Positions 1-9,586 are shown, numbered from the stretch's first letter. The stretch is 41,428 nucleotides of DNA from Bacteroidota bacterium (GCA_023458215.1 JAEXAJ010000224.1:1-41428); one strand, 5' to 3'. Notes: generated from the letters alone by a model not told the origin. A program made the numbers and translations.

Positions 1-210
1 CGTTGCAAATACAGAACGTATAGTGTGCATTCGTTCTTTCATATTCTGAATCGGCGTCCGCTTAAATGACTTTGTGTATTTATCAGTGGCTACCCCTATC
101 AGCAATTCTTGTTCTGGAAAACAATCCAATATCTTCATGATGCTCTCCATGTGACCGGCATGAAACAAATCGAACACACCTGCTGTATAAACTTTTCCTT
201 TCTGAAACAT
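1..210 (-). CDS. Cytidylyltransferase-family nucleotidyltransferase (partial, C-terminus outside window)
   Basis: This reading frame begins with ATG at 208-210 and runs off the left edge, so only 70 N-terminal residues are seen. They start VYTAGVFDLFHAGHMESI and carry the HxGH nucleotide-binding motif (HAGH) of the glycerol-3-phosphate / phosphoethanolamine cytidylyltransferase fold. Such enzymes load a small alcohol or aminoalcohol phosphate onto CMP. It lies 35 bp after the outer-membrane protein gene on the same strand, so it probably belongs to the capsule operon and could supply a CDP-activated substituent. The substrate cannot be read from this fragment, and other HxGH nucleotidyltransferases are possible. 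Confidence 0.8.
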   Translation of the reverse strand, partial: MFQKGKVYTAGVFDLFHAGHMESIMKILDCFPEQELLIGVATDKYTKSFKRTPIQNMKERMHTIRSVFAT

Positions 211-245
211 AATTCTTATGATGTTTTATCTGATTTAAAATTGAT

Positions 246-986
246 TCAAGTTAAAGAATTGAAATACAATGAAAACGTAAAGAATGATTTTTCTTTAGAT
301 GGATTAAAAATATAGGAAGCACTTACGGGAAGCTTGAAATTGCCAAATTTAAAACTCGTTGCATATTTCAATGTAACATTCACTACATTAATTTCCTTTT
401 TATAATCTGTATAGAAACTCTTGTTTAGATTGACTCCTAAAGCTAATGAAAGCGCATTGTTATCATTAAAATTATATGTATAGCCCACTTCTGCATAAGA
501 AGAAAAGGCCTGACTGCCATCCAATTTCTTATCTGCACCATAAACATAAGTTGACAGAGTGAGCCATAAAGGGATTTTTTGAGGAGCAAAAGTAAAATAT
601 GCTTCAACGCTATGACCAGTCAAGTGATTATTAAATTCAAAATAGCTATCTTTCTCTCCAACAGAAGAAGGATAATAATAATCAGAAAGCCCAATACAAA
701 AATCTCTATATAAATAACTTACTCCCAAATCTACTTCTTGATGGCTTCCATTAAAAGCATAAGCTCCCATAGCAAAGGCATTGAAACCTTTATAACAATA
801 AGACAACATGGGAAAAGCTACCGGTGCATCACCATATTCAATTCCACGCCACATATATTTACTGGAAAGTTCCAAAGACAAGGCAAAATTGGAGTCTTCC
901 AATTTTGATGTACTAAATACAAGCGGAATAAAGCTCCATAACAGAATAATGGAAAGTAATAATCGTTTAATCATAAGTTTAGACAT
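246..986 (-). CDS. Outer-membrane beta-barrel protein, TorF-like putative porin
   Basis: The protein has 246 residues with a clear signal peptide (about residues 1-25, hydrophobic core LLLSIILLWSFIPLVFS). The mature part begins with SLELSSKYMWRGIEYGD, resembling the S-K-Y-x-W-R-G opening of the TorF/TIGR02001 putative porin family. Alternating aromatic-rich strands (GVSYLYRDFCIGLSDYYYP, SYAEVGYTYNF) follow, and the chain ends in a hydrophobic strand (FFTFSLYFNSLT), as expected of a barrel. It sits 9 bp after a glycosyltransferase gene. No role for this family in capsule assembly is established. Family membership is inferred from pattern only. Confidence 0.65.
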   Translation of the reverse strand: MSKLMIKRLLLSIILLWSFIPLVFSTSKLEDSNFALSLELSSKYMWRGIEYGDAPVAFPMLSYCYKGFNAFAMGAYAFNGSHQEVDLGVSYLYRDFCIGLSDYYYPSSVGEKDSYFEFNNHLTGHSVEAYFTFAPQKIPLWLTLSTYVYGADKKLDGSQAFSSYAEVGYTYNFNDNNALSLALGVNLNKSFYTDYKKEINVVNVTLKYATSFKFGNFKLPVSASYIFNPSKEKSFFTFSLYFNSLT

Positions 987-995
987 TAATAATAA

Positions 996-2201
996 TCATA
1001 AGTTAATCAACCTCTCATACAACTGCAAATACTCTGCATATCTTTCTCGCTTGTCATATATTTTCGCAGCTCGTTCACGACAAGCTGAAGACCATAGTTG
1101 TTTTCCTGATTTTTTTATTAATCTCACAATGTTCATAACAGAAGTAATATCCCCCTGTTCTACTATAAAACCAGTATTATCATCTATTGCCTCCACGCTA
1201 CCGCCCGTACAATATGTAATTACCGGAGTACCACAAGATAACGCTTCTAAATTTGTAGTAGGGAAATTATCCTCCCAAGTAGGATTAAAAAAAACATCTG
1301 ATACAGAATAATATCCTGCTAATTCTTGAATATTATTTGTACGCTTTATCCCAATAATTCCATTCGGAAGTTCCTTTATTTGTTTTTCATCCAACCCTAT
1401 CAACACAATACAAAAATCGTCTGACAAAGATTTCCGAAGTTTGATAAAATCAGCCAATCCTTTCCGAGGTGACCACACACTTGCAACCCCCAATATCATA
1501 AACTTATCTTCAAGCCCCAAATCAGATTTGCAGATTTGCATCGGAGTGAATACTCCAATATCTATTCCGTTATGAATTACCCGCACAGGATAATCTTTCA
1601 AAAAAGATTGTCGTACCTCACCCGCCAACCATTCTGATACAGGAACTAAAATCATATTTTTCACTGAAGTAAAGGCACGTAACTTATCTCGAAAATTTTG
1701 TTCTGATCGATCTATAAAACAGGAACTTGGGTAATCCCGTTTTTGAGGGCAATCATGACATAAAGTACGCCAACGTTTACATTTAGCCCAAGAGTAATAT
1801 GAACAATGCCCAGTAAACAACCAACAATCATGAAGCGTCCATACCACAGGAATATCAGCCTTAGACAAAAAATCAAAAAGGAGCGGGTAATTCAAATAGT
1901 AACCATGGATATTGTGAAGATGTATAACATCAGGATTTATTTCTTCAATCTGCTTTATAAAATGTTTTGTTTCTTTTCGAGAAGCTAGCCCATGATTGTC
2001 TAACAATCGAGTTTGTAAAATATGATTATAGATAGTCCAATCATTTCCTATTTTAATCATCTGTGATTCACTTTCATTACAATGCCTTCCATAGGCTATG
2101 TAACTTTCCCATTTCTTACTCAAAGCTAATTGCCCTATCTCTTCTGCAATACGTCCTGTACTCCCCCAATTTAGGGTAGAGTTTACCTGAAGAAGTTTCA
2201 T
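996..2201 (-). CDS. Glycosyltransferase, GT4 family
   Basis: A 401-residue GT-B fold enzyme. The N-terminal domain opens MKLLQVNSTLNWGSTGRIAEE, with a glycine-rich acceptor-side loop. Near residue 115 is the IPVVWTLHDCWLFTGHCSYY block common in bacterial GT4 enzymes, which is followed by a Cys-rich stretch. The C-terminal donor domain contains WEDNFPTTNLEALSCGTPV, the GT4 donor-binding signature. It should add one sugar to the lipid-linked repeat unit on the cytoplasmic face. Donor and linkage cannot be predicted. It lies 7 bp after the preceding glycosyltransferase gene, consistent with one transcript. Confidence 0.9.
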   Translation of the reverse strand: MKLLQVNSTLNWGSTGRIAEEIGQLALSKKWESYIAYGRHCNESESQMIKIGNDWTIYNHILQTRLLDNHGLASRKETKHFIKQIEEINPDVIHLHNIHGYYLNYPLLFDFLSKADIPVVWTLHDCWLFTGHCSYYSWAKCKRWRTLCHDCPQKRDYPSSCFIDRSEQNFRDKLRAFTSVKNMILVPVSEWLAGEVRQSFLKDYPVRVIHNGIDIGVFTPMQICKSDLGLEDKFMILGVASVWSPRKGLADFIKLRKSLSDDFCIVLIGLDEKQIKELPNGIIGIKRTNNIQELAGYYSVSDVFFNPTWEDNFPTTNLEALSCGTPVITYCTGGSVEAIDDNTGFIVEQGDITSVMNIVRLIKKSGKQLWSSACRERAAKIYDKRERYAEYLQLYERLINL

Positions 2202-2208
2202 AAAAATA

Positions 2209-3450
2209 TTATGCTAATCTTAATTTGAGAAAATTTAATAGTTTTCCCATTTGATGTTTTGCCGTTTTTTCATTAAAAATAAAAGCCTTAGCGTTTTCTG
2301 CCATCAAACGTCTCTCTTCACCCGACAATGCAAGAATTTCTTGTAGTTTATTTGCCAATCCCTGTGTAGTAAGGTCATCAACTGTATAAAAATAGTTATA
2401 GTATTCTGCAGGAATCCCTTCCAACTTATACCCCAGCATAGGTGTTCCTGAAGAAAGATACTCTATTGTCTTTGATGGAAAAGAGAACCGTGTAATATCT
2501 TCAGTCGGTTTACGTGGATTGACTAATAATGTAGCTTTCCTTTGTAAAAGCAGAAGTTCTTCACGAGATATTATTCCCCTATAATCTATGCGGCAATCTT
2601 TTTGTATGCATTCTTTAATATATGATTCACAAAATCCTGAGCCACATATTATTAAACAGCAATTTTCGTCTTTAAGCAACATAAAAGCATCCACAAGCTC
2701 TTTTATACCCGAAAATTCCTGCAATGTACCACCATAAAGCACAATTTTTAATTTACCATCTTTTTTTTCATTCTTCGCTTCTGGCAATTCGTGTTTTCCA
2801 AAAATACCTTCAATCACAATATTCCTCCCAACTGCTTCCGGAATTTTTTCCTCCATGGCTTTTGATAATAACACGAAAAAATCAATGCTTTTATATAAAT
2901 TCTTTTGGCACTTTCTCTCCTGTGCTATCTGAATCCGTTTAAAAAAAGATCTATTAGAATCAAAATTCATAGCATCATCAATCAAGTCAGTAACAACACA
3001 GCAGATAAAGAGATTCGGGAATAATCGTTTCAATTGAACTAATGGTTTCACAAACATTGCTACAGATGTATATACCAAAACCACCAAGGGTTCTTTATTG
3101 TAAACATTCAATTCGTTAATCCACCTCTTTACATAATTTTCTAACCGTCTTTGTATATCCCACTCTTTATAAACAACTAGTGCGGAATATTTTAACGAAG
3201 TGCCGTAATACCTACTTTTATAAACAATGTCTGAAGCTGGTACAAAACATCTGTCAAAATGTAAAGGGTAAGTTCCTAAAGCTGGAAAAGATATAACTTT
3301 AAAATCAATTCCGTTTTCAACAAGCCCTTCCAATATTGCCCATTGAAGACCATCAACCTGATTAAGCAATGTAGCTCCACGCCTACAATTCAAAGCTAAT
3401 TTTTCTTTGAGAATAACCGGATATAATGAAGAAACAAATAATAATTTCAT
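2209..3450 (-). CDS. Glycosyltransferase, GT4-like
   Basis: A 413-residue protein with the layout of a GT-B glycosyltransferase. The N-terminus MKLLFVSSLYPVILKEK is a first Rossmann strand. The donor domain has LKIVLYGGTLQEFSGI and CCLIICGSGFCESYIKE, then FSFPSKTIEYLSSGTPML, which stands where GT4 enzymes have their E-x7-E region. The match is weaker than for the neighbouring enzymes, since SKTIEYL replaces the usual motif. Short flanking gaps (7 and 16 bp) place it in the capsule operon. Substrate is unknown. Confidence 0.85.
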   Translation of the reverse strand: MKLLFVSSLYPVILKEKLALNCRRGATLLNQVDGLQWAILEGLVENGIDFKVISFPALGTYPLHFDRCFVPASDIVYKSRYYGTSLKYSALVVYKEWDIQRRLENYVKRWINELNVYNKEPLVVLVYTSVAMFVKPLVQLKRLFPNLFICCVVTDLIDDAMNFDSNRSFFKRIQIAQERKCQKNLYKSIDFFVLLSKAMEEKIPEAVGRNIVIEGIFGKHELPEAKNEKKDGKLKIVLYGGTLQEFSGIKELVDAFMLLKDENCCLIICGSGFCESYIKECIQKDCRIDYRGIISREELLLLQRKATLLVNPRKPTEDITRFSFPSKTIEYLSSGTPMLGYKLEGIPAEYYNYFYTVDDLTTQGLANKLQEILALSGEERRLMAENAKAFIFNEKTAKHQMGKLLNFLKLRLA

Positions 3451-3466
3451 AAAAAACTTAGAGTTA

Positions 3467-4681
3467 TCAATTCAAGCAATTCACAGAAGACTTCATGAAA
3501 GATATTCTGAAATATGAGATGTAATAATAAATGAAACAAAAAGAAATAGTCATCGACAAGACAGAAGATATATTGGGCCTATGCCACAAATTAATCAACA
3601 ATAGAAGAAATATTTTTATGCCCTCTTTTTTAATATTAGGAGGAGAACCTAAAATTAAGATGAGCAATAAAATATAAGGACTATAATGTATGAGTGAACC
3701 GAATATTCCGTATTGAGCCAATACTGCATAAACATTAGATCCACGCACTGAGTCTGAGCCTGCACCAAAAATCGGATTCTTCAAAAAAAGTTGTTTATCA
3801 TTTTCTTGTAATTCCTTTCTACTATTTCCCTTAAAGTCCCCATCTTCGTTTTTTTCTAATCTTTCAAAAGTTAATTCAGAAAATCGCTTTATGATAGGAT
3901 TCGCATCTTTATACACATTCAATATAGAAGAGCATGTAATCACAGCTACACATAACAATAAAATTTTATATAAATTCTTTTTGTTTACATAAAATAATAG
4001 ATAATAAAAGCACAAAGAGCCAATATATGCCAAAGAGAGCGAAAACACAGTAAATAGTACCAATGCTAATTCAGTTTTCTTACTTTTAAGATATAGTCTA
4101 TTTAGCAAAAGAGCAAAAAAGGAGAACATAGAAAAAGCACCTGATTCATCAAAAAAACCAGCATAACGTAACATACGCAAATCTCCCCAATTCGTATAAG
4201 AGTTCGTTGTGGTTAAATAAAGAAAATAAGAATTAGAAGGACCATTATAATTTACACTAAATAGCGGGGTAATTCCAACAAGTAAGTGTAACCAAAATAT
4301 AATAAAGCCACCTATCCCCATTGCAATAATCACATAAATAAACGACTTTACAAAGTTTGGATATCCCACAAATTTAGCTAAATAAATAGATAACAATAAA
4401 ATTGATACGGCTTGTAATACTAAGTTTAAATAAGATACGTCATTATATACACAAAATAGAGTGGAATAATAAAATGTGAGAACAAAACATATCGATAAAA
4501 TATTTGTGTACATTTGAACTTTCCTCACCTTTATCAATGTTGCAATCATAATTCCCATAAGAATAATGATTATTTTTTTGTGGGGATGGAATGGCCAAGA
4601 ATAAATTATAAAAGGAGTTGCAGAAGTTAGAAATAACCAAATTGTAAAGAGATGGATATTTCTGTTTAATATAGAAATCAT
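3467..4681 (-). CDS. O-antigen/capsule repeat-unit polymerase, Wzy type
   Basis: A 404-residue, strongly hydrophobic protein with about ten predicted membrane segments (for example IIIILMGIMIATLI, IIAMGIGGFIIFWLHLLVG, ILLLCVAVITCSSIL). A large periplasmic loop around residues 130-180 leads to DESGAFSMFSFFALLL, a pattern often seen in Wzy-like ligase/polymerase proteins. A second loop holds PIFGAGSDSVRGSN. Wzy proteins share little sequence, so the call rests on topology, the loop pattern and position among glycosyltransferases. It is the only polymerase candidate in the window. Codon and base composition are AT-rich, as is usual for wzy. Confidence 0.8.
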   Translation of the reverse strand: MISILNRNIHLFTIWLFLTSATPFIIYSWPFHPHKKIIIILMGIMIATLIKVRKVQMYTNILSICFVLTFYYSTLFCVYNDVSYLNLVLQAVSILLLSIYLAKFVGYPNFVKSFIYVIIAMGIGGFIIFWLHLLVGITPLFSVNYNGPSNSYFLYLTTTNSYTNWGDLRMLRYAGFFDESGAFSMFSFFALLLNRLYLKSKKTELALVLFTVFSLSLAYIGSLCFYYLLFYVNKKNLYKILLLCVAVITCSSILNVYKDANPIIKRFSELTFERLEKNEDGDFKGNSRKELQENDKQLFLKNPIFGAGSDSVRGSNVYAVLAQYGIFGSLIHYSPYILLLILILGSPPNIKKEGIKIFLLLLINLWHRPNISSVLSMTISFCFIYYYISYFRISFMKSSVNCLN

Positions 4682-4709
4682 ATCTGGATTAATTACAAAT
4701 TAGCCCATG

Positions 4710-5921
4710 CTAATAATTATTCGCTATACTCTCTTTATAGAGGGATAAGTGTTTCAAAGCAACTGTTCTATCACAGTAGGTTTCTAATAAATTGTATGTA
4801 GCAGCTTCCACCACATTTAACGAATTCGTCCAATTGGCTACTATATTTCGTAATGTTACATAAATAGACATAGGCTGCGTTACATCGCACAAATAGCCAA
4901 ATCTGCCACATCCCAATACAGACGGAACAGCTCCTGCTCTTTCTCCTCCTACCACTACTAATTTACGGGCCATTCCCTCTATCAAAATATTTCCAAAGGT
5001 TTCTTCCAATGAAGGATGTACTAAAACACTCGCTCTATCCAAAACTTTAATCAATTCATTATGATCAAGAAATCCCAATAAAGTCACTCCCTCTAATAAC
5101 CCTTGTTCTTTCCATTGCTTTATGACAGTTTCTTTTTCATCATATTTTCCTATTAGCCACAATGATGAATCAACACACTCTTTTCTATATTCTCTAAATG
5201 CCAACAACAAATTATATAGGTTCTTTCTGACTTCAGTTAGTGAGTTTGCTATAGATACAAATACAGGATGTTCTGGATAAGTATGTCTTTTTTCAATAAT
5301 ATATTCTTCACTTATAGGATTGGGGATAATTGGTAAATAATGACTATTCCCCCAATAATTAGCCACACAAGTTTGTGTATATTTTGAATTAGCAATAAAA
5401 TGTATATTCTTATCAGAAAGTACCTTTTTAAATAACCCCCAATAAATGTTCCAATGTAATTTCTCTCGTAGTGAAAAAGCTTTTGATCGCAAATAGGGAC
5501 ACCAATCTCTAACTGTACAAAATACAGGTATTTTATCTGCATAAGATAGAGATGCATAGGCATATTCATATGTCCACTGTGCATGAAGTACAGAAATCTC
5601 TAAGATATGCTCACCTATCACCCTTTTTAACCTACCAGCCATATATTTACCGTCAAATGAAGTAAATTTCTTCATCTTATAAAATCGACGTGGAATTAAA
5701 TAAATATCAAGTAGCTCTCCGCGCAAATGCACAGTTTTTTTAATCTGTAAATCTGTTGAGAATATTATTACATGGCAATTTAGTTTCAAGAGTCCCTTCA
5801 CCATAGTATGAACGGAAGTAGCAGATACATTGTTATTTAATGCATAGGGAATATCCTCTACATATAAATATTCACGTAATTCATAGGGGTTAAATGGAGA
5901 AGCTATACCTATACCTTTCAT
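4710..5921 (-). CDS. Glycosyltransferase, GT4 family
   Basis: A 403-residue GT4 enzyme. An earlier in-frame ATG lies at 5933, but MKGIGIASPFNPYELREYLY starting at 5921 is preferred. Its ATG overlaps the TGA of the upstream dehydrogenase gene as ATGA, a classic coupled junction, and the protein then begins on the first beta strand. The donor-binding region reads VLVHPSLEETFGNILIEGMA, a clean E-x7-E motif, and is preceded by VTLLGFLDHNELIKVLDRA. It transfers one sugar during repeat-unit assembly. Donor unknown. Confidence 0.9.
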   Translation of the reverse strand: MKGIGIASPFNPYELREYLYVEDIPYALNNNVSATSVHTMVKGLLKLNCHVIIFSTDLQIKKTVHLRGELLDIYLIPRRFYKMKKFTSFDGKYMAGRLKRVIGEHILEISVLHAQWTYEYAYASLSYADKIPVFCTVRDWCPYLRSKAFSLREKLHWNIYWGLFKKVLSDKNIHFIANSKYTQTCVANYWGNSHYLPIIPNPISEEYIIEKRHTYPEHPVFVSIANSLTEVRKNLYNLLLAFREYRKECVDSSLWLIGKYDEKETVIKQWKEQGLLEGVTLLGFLDHNELIKVLDRASVLVHPSLEETFGNILIEGMARKLVVVGGERAGAVPSVLGCGRFGYLCDVTQPMSIYVTLRNIVANWTNSLNVVEAATYNLLETYCDRTVALKHLSLYKESIANNY

Positions 5922-7231
5922 CGTCCAATACAATAATAAATAAAGCCATTATTCTTCATTTCTTCGGCATCATATATATTTCGACCATCTATCACTAGAG
6001 GAGTATTCATTACTTTTGCAATTAGCCCCCATGAAGGAAGACGAAACAACTTCCACTCTGTAAGTAATAACAATGCATCTGCATCAGATACAGCATCATA
6101 CATATCATTTGCATAACTAACTTTATTCCCAATACGTCGCTTACATTCATCCATAGCCACTGGATCAAAAACCTTCACCTTACAACCCGATTCTAACAAA
6201 AGTCTAATGAGAACTAAGGCAGTAGCTTCACGCATATCATCTGTTTCCGGCTTAAAAGACAAGCCCCACAAAGCTATTGTTTTACCCTTCAAAATACCAT
6301 TATAGTACTTATTCAATTTATGATAAAGTATCATTTTCTGGCCTTCATTTACTTCTTCTACTGCTTCCAACACCTTCATCCGATACCCATTACTCTCCGC
6401 AGTTTTAATAAGTGCCTTCACATCTTTAGGGAAACAACTCCCACCATAGCCACAACCAGGATAAAGAAATTTATTGCCAATGCGGCTATCGCTACCAATC
6501 CCCCTACGAACCATGTTTACATCAGCACCTACCAATTCACAGAGATTGGCAATGTCGTTCATAAAGCTAATACGAGTAGCCAACATAGAGTTGGCTGCAT
6601 ACTTAATCATTTCCGCAGAGGGAATATCCGTAAAGATAACACGAAAATTATTAAGTAGAAAAGGGCGATAAAGCTTCGACATCATTTCTTTGGCTTTCTC
6701 ACTCTCCACACCTACCACCACACGGTCGGGACTCATAAAGTCCTTAATGGCAGCCCCTTCTTTCAGAAATTCAGGATTGGAGGCCACATCGAACGGAATC
6801 TCTACCCCGCGCTTCTTTAATTCTTCTTCAACAATGGTTTTCACCTTCTTGGCAGTGCCCACCGGAACCGTAGATTTAGTCACCAGCACGGTGTACTTAT
6901 GGATGTTTTGTCCAAACTGACGAGCCACGGCCAACACATATTGCAGGTCGGCCGCCCCGTCTTCATCAGGCGGTGTACCCACGGCACAGAACACAATGTC
7001 CACCTCATCGAGCACTGAAATGAGGTCGGTGGTGAAATTCAATCTTCCTTCCCTATGGTTACGCAGCACCATCTCGTCTAATCCTGGCTCATAGATAGGC
7101 ACATTGCCCTCCCTAAGCGCATTTATCTTCTCTTCATTCACGTCCACACAAGTTACATGGACACCCATTTCTGCAAAACAAGTTCCGGACACCAAGCCCA
7201 CATAACCGGTGCCGACAATTGCGATATTCAT
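5918..7231 (-). CDS. ugd: UDP-glucose/UDP-sugar 6-dehydrogenase
   Basis: NAD-dependent four-electron oxidation of a UDP-hexose to the UDP-uronic acid. The start at 7231 (MNIAIVGTGYVGLVSG) puts the GxGxxG dinucleotide loop at residues 7-12; the 13 residues available from an upstream start at 7270 are not family-like. Other family marks are TVPVGT (121-126), EFLKEG (154-159), and GCGYGGSCFPKD with catalytic Cys266. The length of 437 residues is normal for bacterial UDP-Glc dehydrogenases. Its stop codon overlaps the next glycosyltransferase start. It implies an acidic sugar in the polymer. A UDP-GlcNAc or UDP-ManNAc dehydrogenase is less likely but not excluded. Confidence 0.93.
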   Translation of the reverse strand: MNIAIVGTGYVGLVSGTCFAEMGVHVTCVDVNEEKINALREGNVPIYEPGLDEMVLRNHREGRLNFTTDLISVLDEVDIVFCAVGTPPDEDGAADLQYVLAVARQFGQNIHKYTVLVTKSTVPVGTAKKVKTIVEEELKKRGVEIPFDVASNPEFLKEGAAIKDFMSPDRVVVGVESEKAKEMMSKLYRPFLLNNFRVIFTDIPSAEMIKYAANSMLATRISFMNDIANLCELVGADVNMVRRGIGSDSRIGNKFLYPGCGYGGSCFPKDVKALIKTAESNGYRMKVLEAVEEVNEGQKMILYHKLNKYYNGILKGKTIALWGLSFKPETDDMREATALVLIRLLLESGCKVKVFDPVAMDECKRRIGNKVSYANDMYDAVSDADALLLLTEWKLFRLPSWGLIAKVMNTPLVIDGRNIYDAEEMKNNGFIYYCIGR

Positions 7232-7326
7232 AAAGTCGATAATATAGAATGAATTATTATAATTTTCCAAGTGTTCATCATAGAATCACTATCCGCAATA
7301 AAATAGTAAGTAAGCAAAATGTATCA

Positions 7327-8694
7327 TCAGTTAAAGCTGATTAATTCCAGTGTAGAGTGAGGTGGATGTTGTTCTGTGCTCTGGTCACGATTAGGCCCGA
7401 GTTGTTCATAGCGCAAAAGATATTGAACACCGGACATATCTTTCTCGCCTTCTGCAAACACCTTCTGCACTACCAAATCGGGATAAGTAGAACGAAATAT
7501 ATCCACTTCTTCAGGATAGCGAACATACTTCTCATCAGACAAAATTTTACCACTAAAGACATCGAAAGATAACTCATGAAAGCCACGAAACTCACGATTA
7601 TAATAAAGATGGAGTACACCGTTGTGAGCAGTAGGAGGATAAAATTGCAGTTGATTACTTATACTTCCCGTACCAGAAAATTCCCACCTCCAATTCCAAT
7701 GAGTAACTTGTTGAATTTTCCAAGTTCCCTCATTAGATGTAGCAACAAATATATTTGTTGCTCCTAAATCATCGTATTTATGCCAAACCAACAATGGAGA
7801 AGCGTCATCTTCAGCAAAACCCATTGAGAATCCCATATTGATTAAACCACTATTCACCTTTACATCATCAACAATAAACTCTTCATCTTCTAATGTAATA
7901 GGTACAGTCTTCTCATAACCATTCATGCTTTTCCAGACCAGTAAATCATTACTGCAAGCATAATATACACCATGATTTGAGATACAATCGGGGGTATCAC
8001 GCCACATCCACATCATGTGATATTTTCCATCAGGTCCAATTTCCGGGCCAATTATATAGGCATTGCTTTGCCCTGCCCCATCAAGAAGAGGTTCATCCAT
8101 CATCCTACGCCATTGCTTAGTTTTGGGATTATAGATATTGAAAACCTCAACACCGTTACCAGACCAACCATCACGAAAATGAAAAATCAGATTTTCAGGC
8201 GACTGTAAGAAAATGGGATATGTGGCTTTCTGTTCCGCCACATCGCCTACCATCCCTTCAGTCTTCAAAGACTCTATGTCATAGGGAACAACACTTCGAA
8301 AATATTTTAAAGGTTCCGAATGTATATTACCGGAAAGATGAATATATCCCTCTTCATCTAAAACAAGCGTGACATAATTATGGCTATCATAACCTACTAT
8401 CTCATTAATTTTATGATACTTCCATTTCATCTCACCATCACCTTTTGATGCCACTGTCATCACATGGTTTGTATCATAATAAGCCACATAAGAACATGCT
8501 TTATGTCGGAAAAGGCTGAATCCTACACTAAAATCAGACGCACAAAAATCAATCGTATCCGATTTCAGAATGGAAAGAGGCTTTTGAGGAAACTCTCTTT
8601 CATTACCATGTTCATCAGAACAAGCAGAGACACATAATATCACAAAAACAAATACAAATATTCGTATCATTATACAAGTACAGAGTTTAATCAT
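7327..8694 (-). CDS. BNR_4-family beta-propeller lipoprotein
   Basis: A predicted surface or periplasmic lipoprotein of 455 residues. Residues 8-25 form a lipoprotein signal ending in the lipobox CVSAC (Cys25). The body matches the BNR_4 pattern (PF15892): GYDSHNYVTLVLDEEGYIHL and then LKYFRSVVPYDIESL, followed by repeated blade-like Trp-rich segments (FHFRDGWSGNGVEVFNIYN, MMWMWRDTPDCISNHGVYY). BNR_4 proteins include lyase-like and glycosidase-like propellers that act on polysaccharides. The ATG at 8694 overlaps the preceding gene's end by 8 bases and is favoured; 8670 (MIRIFVF) is an alternative. No catalytic assignment is made. Confidence 0.8.
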   Translation of the reverse strand: MIKLCTCIMIRIFVFVFVILCVSACSDEHGNEREFPQKPLSILKSDTIDFCASDFSVGFSLFRHKACSYVAYYDTNHVMTVASKGDGEMKWKYHKINEIVGYDSHNYVTLVLDEEGYIHLSGNIHSEPLKYFRSVVPYDIESLKTEGMVGDVAEQKATYPIFLQSPENLIFHFRDGWSGNGVEVFNIYNPKTKQWRRMMDEPLLDGAGQSNAYIIGPEIGPDGKYHMMWMWRDTPDCISNHGVYYACSNDLLVWKSMNGYEKTVPITLEDEEFIVDDVKVNSGLINMGFSMGFAEDDASPLLVWHKYDDLGATNIFVATSNEGTWKIQQVTHWNWRWEFSGTGSISNQLQFYPPTAHNGVLHLYYNREFRGFHELSFDVFSGKILSDEKYVRYPEEVDIFRSTYPDLVVQKVFAEGEKDMSGVQYLLRYEQLGPNRDQSTEQHPPHSTLELISFN

Positions 8695-9586
8695 AAACCA
8701 AGAAGGCACAATCTTTTTTACTTTCATTTCTATTACTCCGAATAAAGCGGTAGTTACACCATACTTTAAAGAGATAAGAGAACTGAGCGAAAGAAGCCAA
8801 TCGAATGGAAGAAACACAAAAAAAAGCAAAAATGTATAATAGAGAATGATGAATGGGCTCATGAATATTACTAAGTGTAACTAATGAGCCAATATAGTTA
8901 CGGTACATCTTCTGCTTAGTGGTAAACTTTGCCCGATTCTCGCGATCATGCACCGCCGTAGCAGCAGGCACTATACCTAACTTAAAGCCATGATACAATA
9001 CCCGCTGAGCGTAGTTGTTATCTTCTCCATAGTGAGGGAATGTAGGTGAAAAGCCACCAACTTTACGCAGACAATCACGACTAACAAGCCAATGAGCCGC
9101 CATCACATCAGGCACCTCATAGACTGCCTCTATTTTACCAAAATAGAGATCGTTAATCAACCTACTGTTTGATTGATAGGAACATACCCCTGAAACGAAA
9201 TTTACGTCTATATTCTGTCCATTACCCTGCAACTGGAATGGGCTGAGCACTCCATATTCGGGAAATTGCCGATTGACAGCAATAAGCTTCTCCAATGTGT
9301 CAGGCATAAGCCAAGCATCTTGATTGAGCAAATAAACATAGTCATAGAATTGCCGTAGAGCATACTGCAGACCTATATTATTAGCACGACCGAAGCCCAG
9401 ATTTTCTTTGCTCCGTAGATACATTACTTGCGGATAATGCTTTTGTATATACTCCAGAGTATGATCGGTAGAGCCGTTATCAACAACATAAATATCAGCC
9501 GGAACAGAAGAATCCAACACACTCTGCAAACAACGGTCAATCCATCGCATGGCATTATAAGAAACAATAATCACTAAAACTTTCAT
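8687..9586 (-). CDS. Glycosyltransferase, GT2 family
   Basis: A 299-residue GT-A enzyme. MKVLVIIVSYNAMRWIDRCL opens the nucleotide-binding domain. VVDNGSTDHTLEYI supplies the conserved Asp, ENLGFGRANNIGL the next strand-loop, and YLLNQDAWLMP the position of the metal-binding DxD-like motif. GEDNNYAQRVLYHGFKLG resembles the ED motif of rhamnosyltransferase-like GT2 proteins. A C-terminal hydrophobic stretch (LLYIFAFFCVSSIRLASFA) may anchor it at the membrane. The 3' end overlaps the BNR_4 gene. Confidence 0.92.
   Translation of the reverse strand: MKVLVIIVSYNAMRWIDRCLQSVLDSSVPADIYVVDNGSTDHTLEYIQKHYPQVMYLRSKENLGFGRANNIGLQYALRQFYDYVYLLNQDAWLMPDTLEKLIAVNRQFPEYGVLSPFQLQGNGQNIDVNFVSGVCSYQSNSRLINDLYFGKIEAVYEVPDVMAAHWLVSRDCLRKVGGFSPTFPHYGEDNNYAQRVLYHGFKLGIVPAATAVHDRENRAKFTTKQKMYRNYIGSLVTLSNIHEPIHHSLLYIFAFFCVSSIRLASFAQFSYLFKVWCNYRFIRSNRNESKKDCAFLVYD

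Noticed and set aside
808..1311. Open frame of 167 codons on the + strand
   Set aside because: It is antisense to two well-supported genes and has no recognisable product.
7232..7270. Longer ugd with 13 extra N-terminal residues
   Set aside because: MNIAIVGTGYVG is the family N-terminus; the extension is not family-like.
8695..8862. Long N-terminal extension of the BNR_4 protein
   Set aside because: It overlaps the GT2 coding region in another frame, and the lipoprotein signal begins after it.
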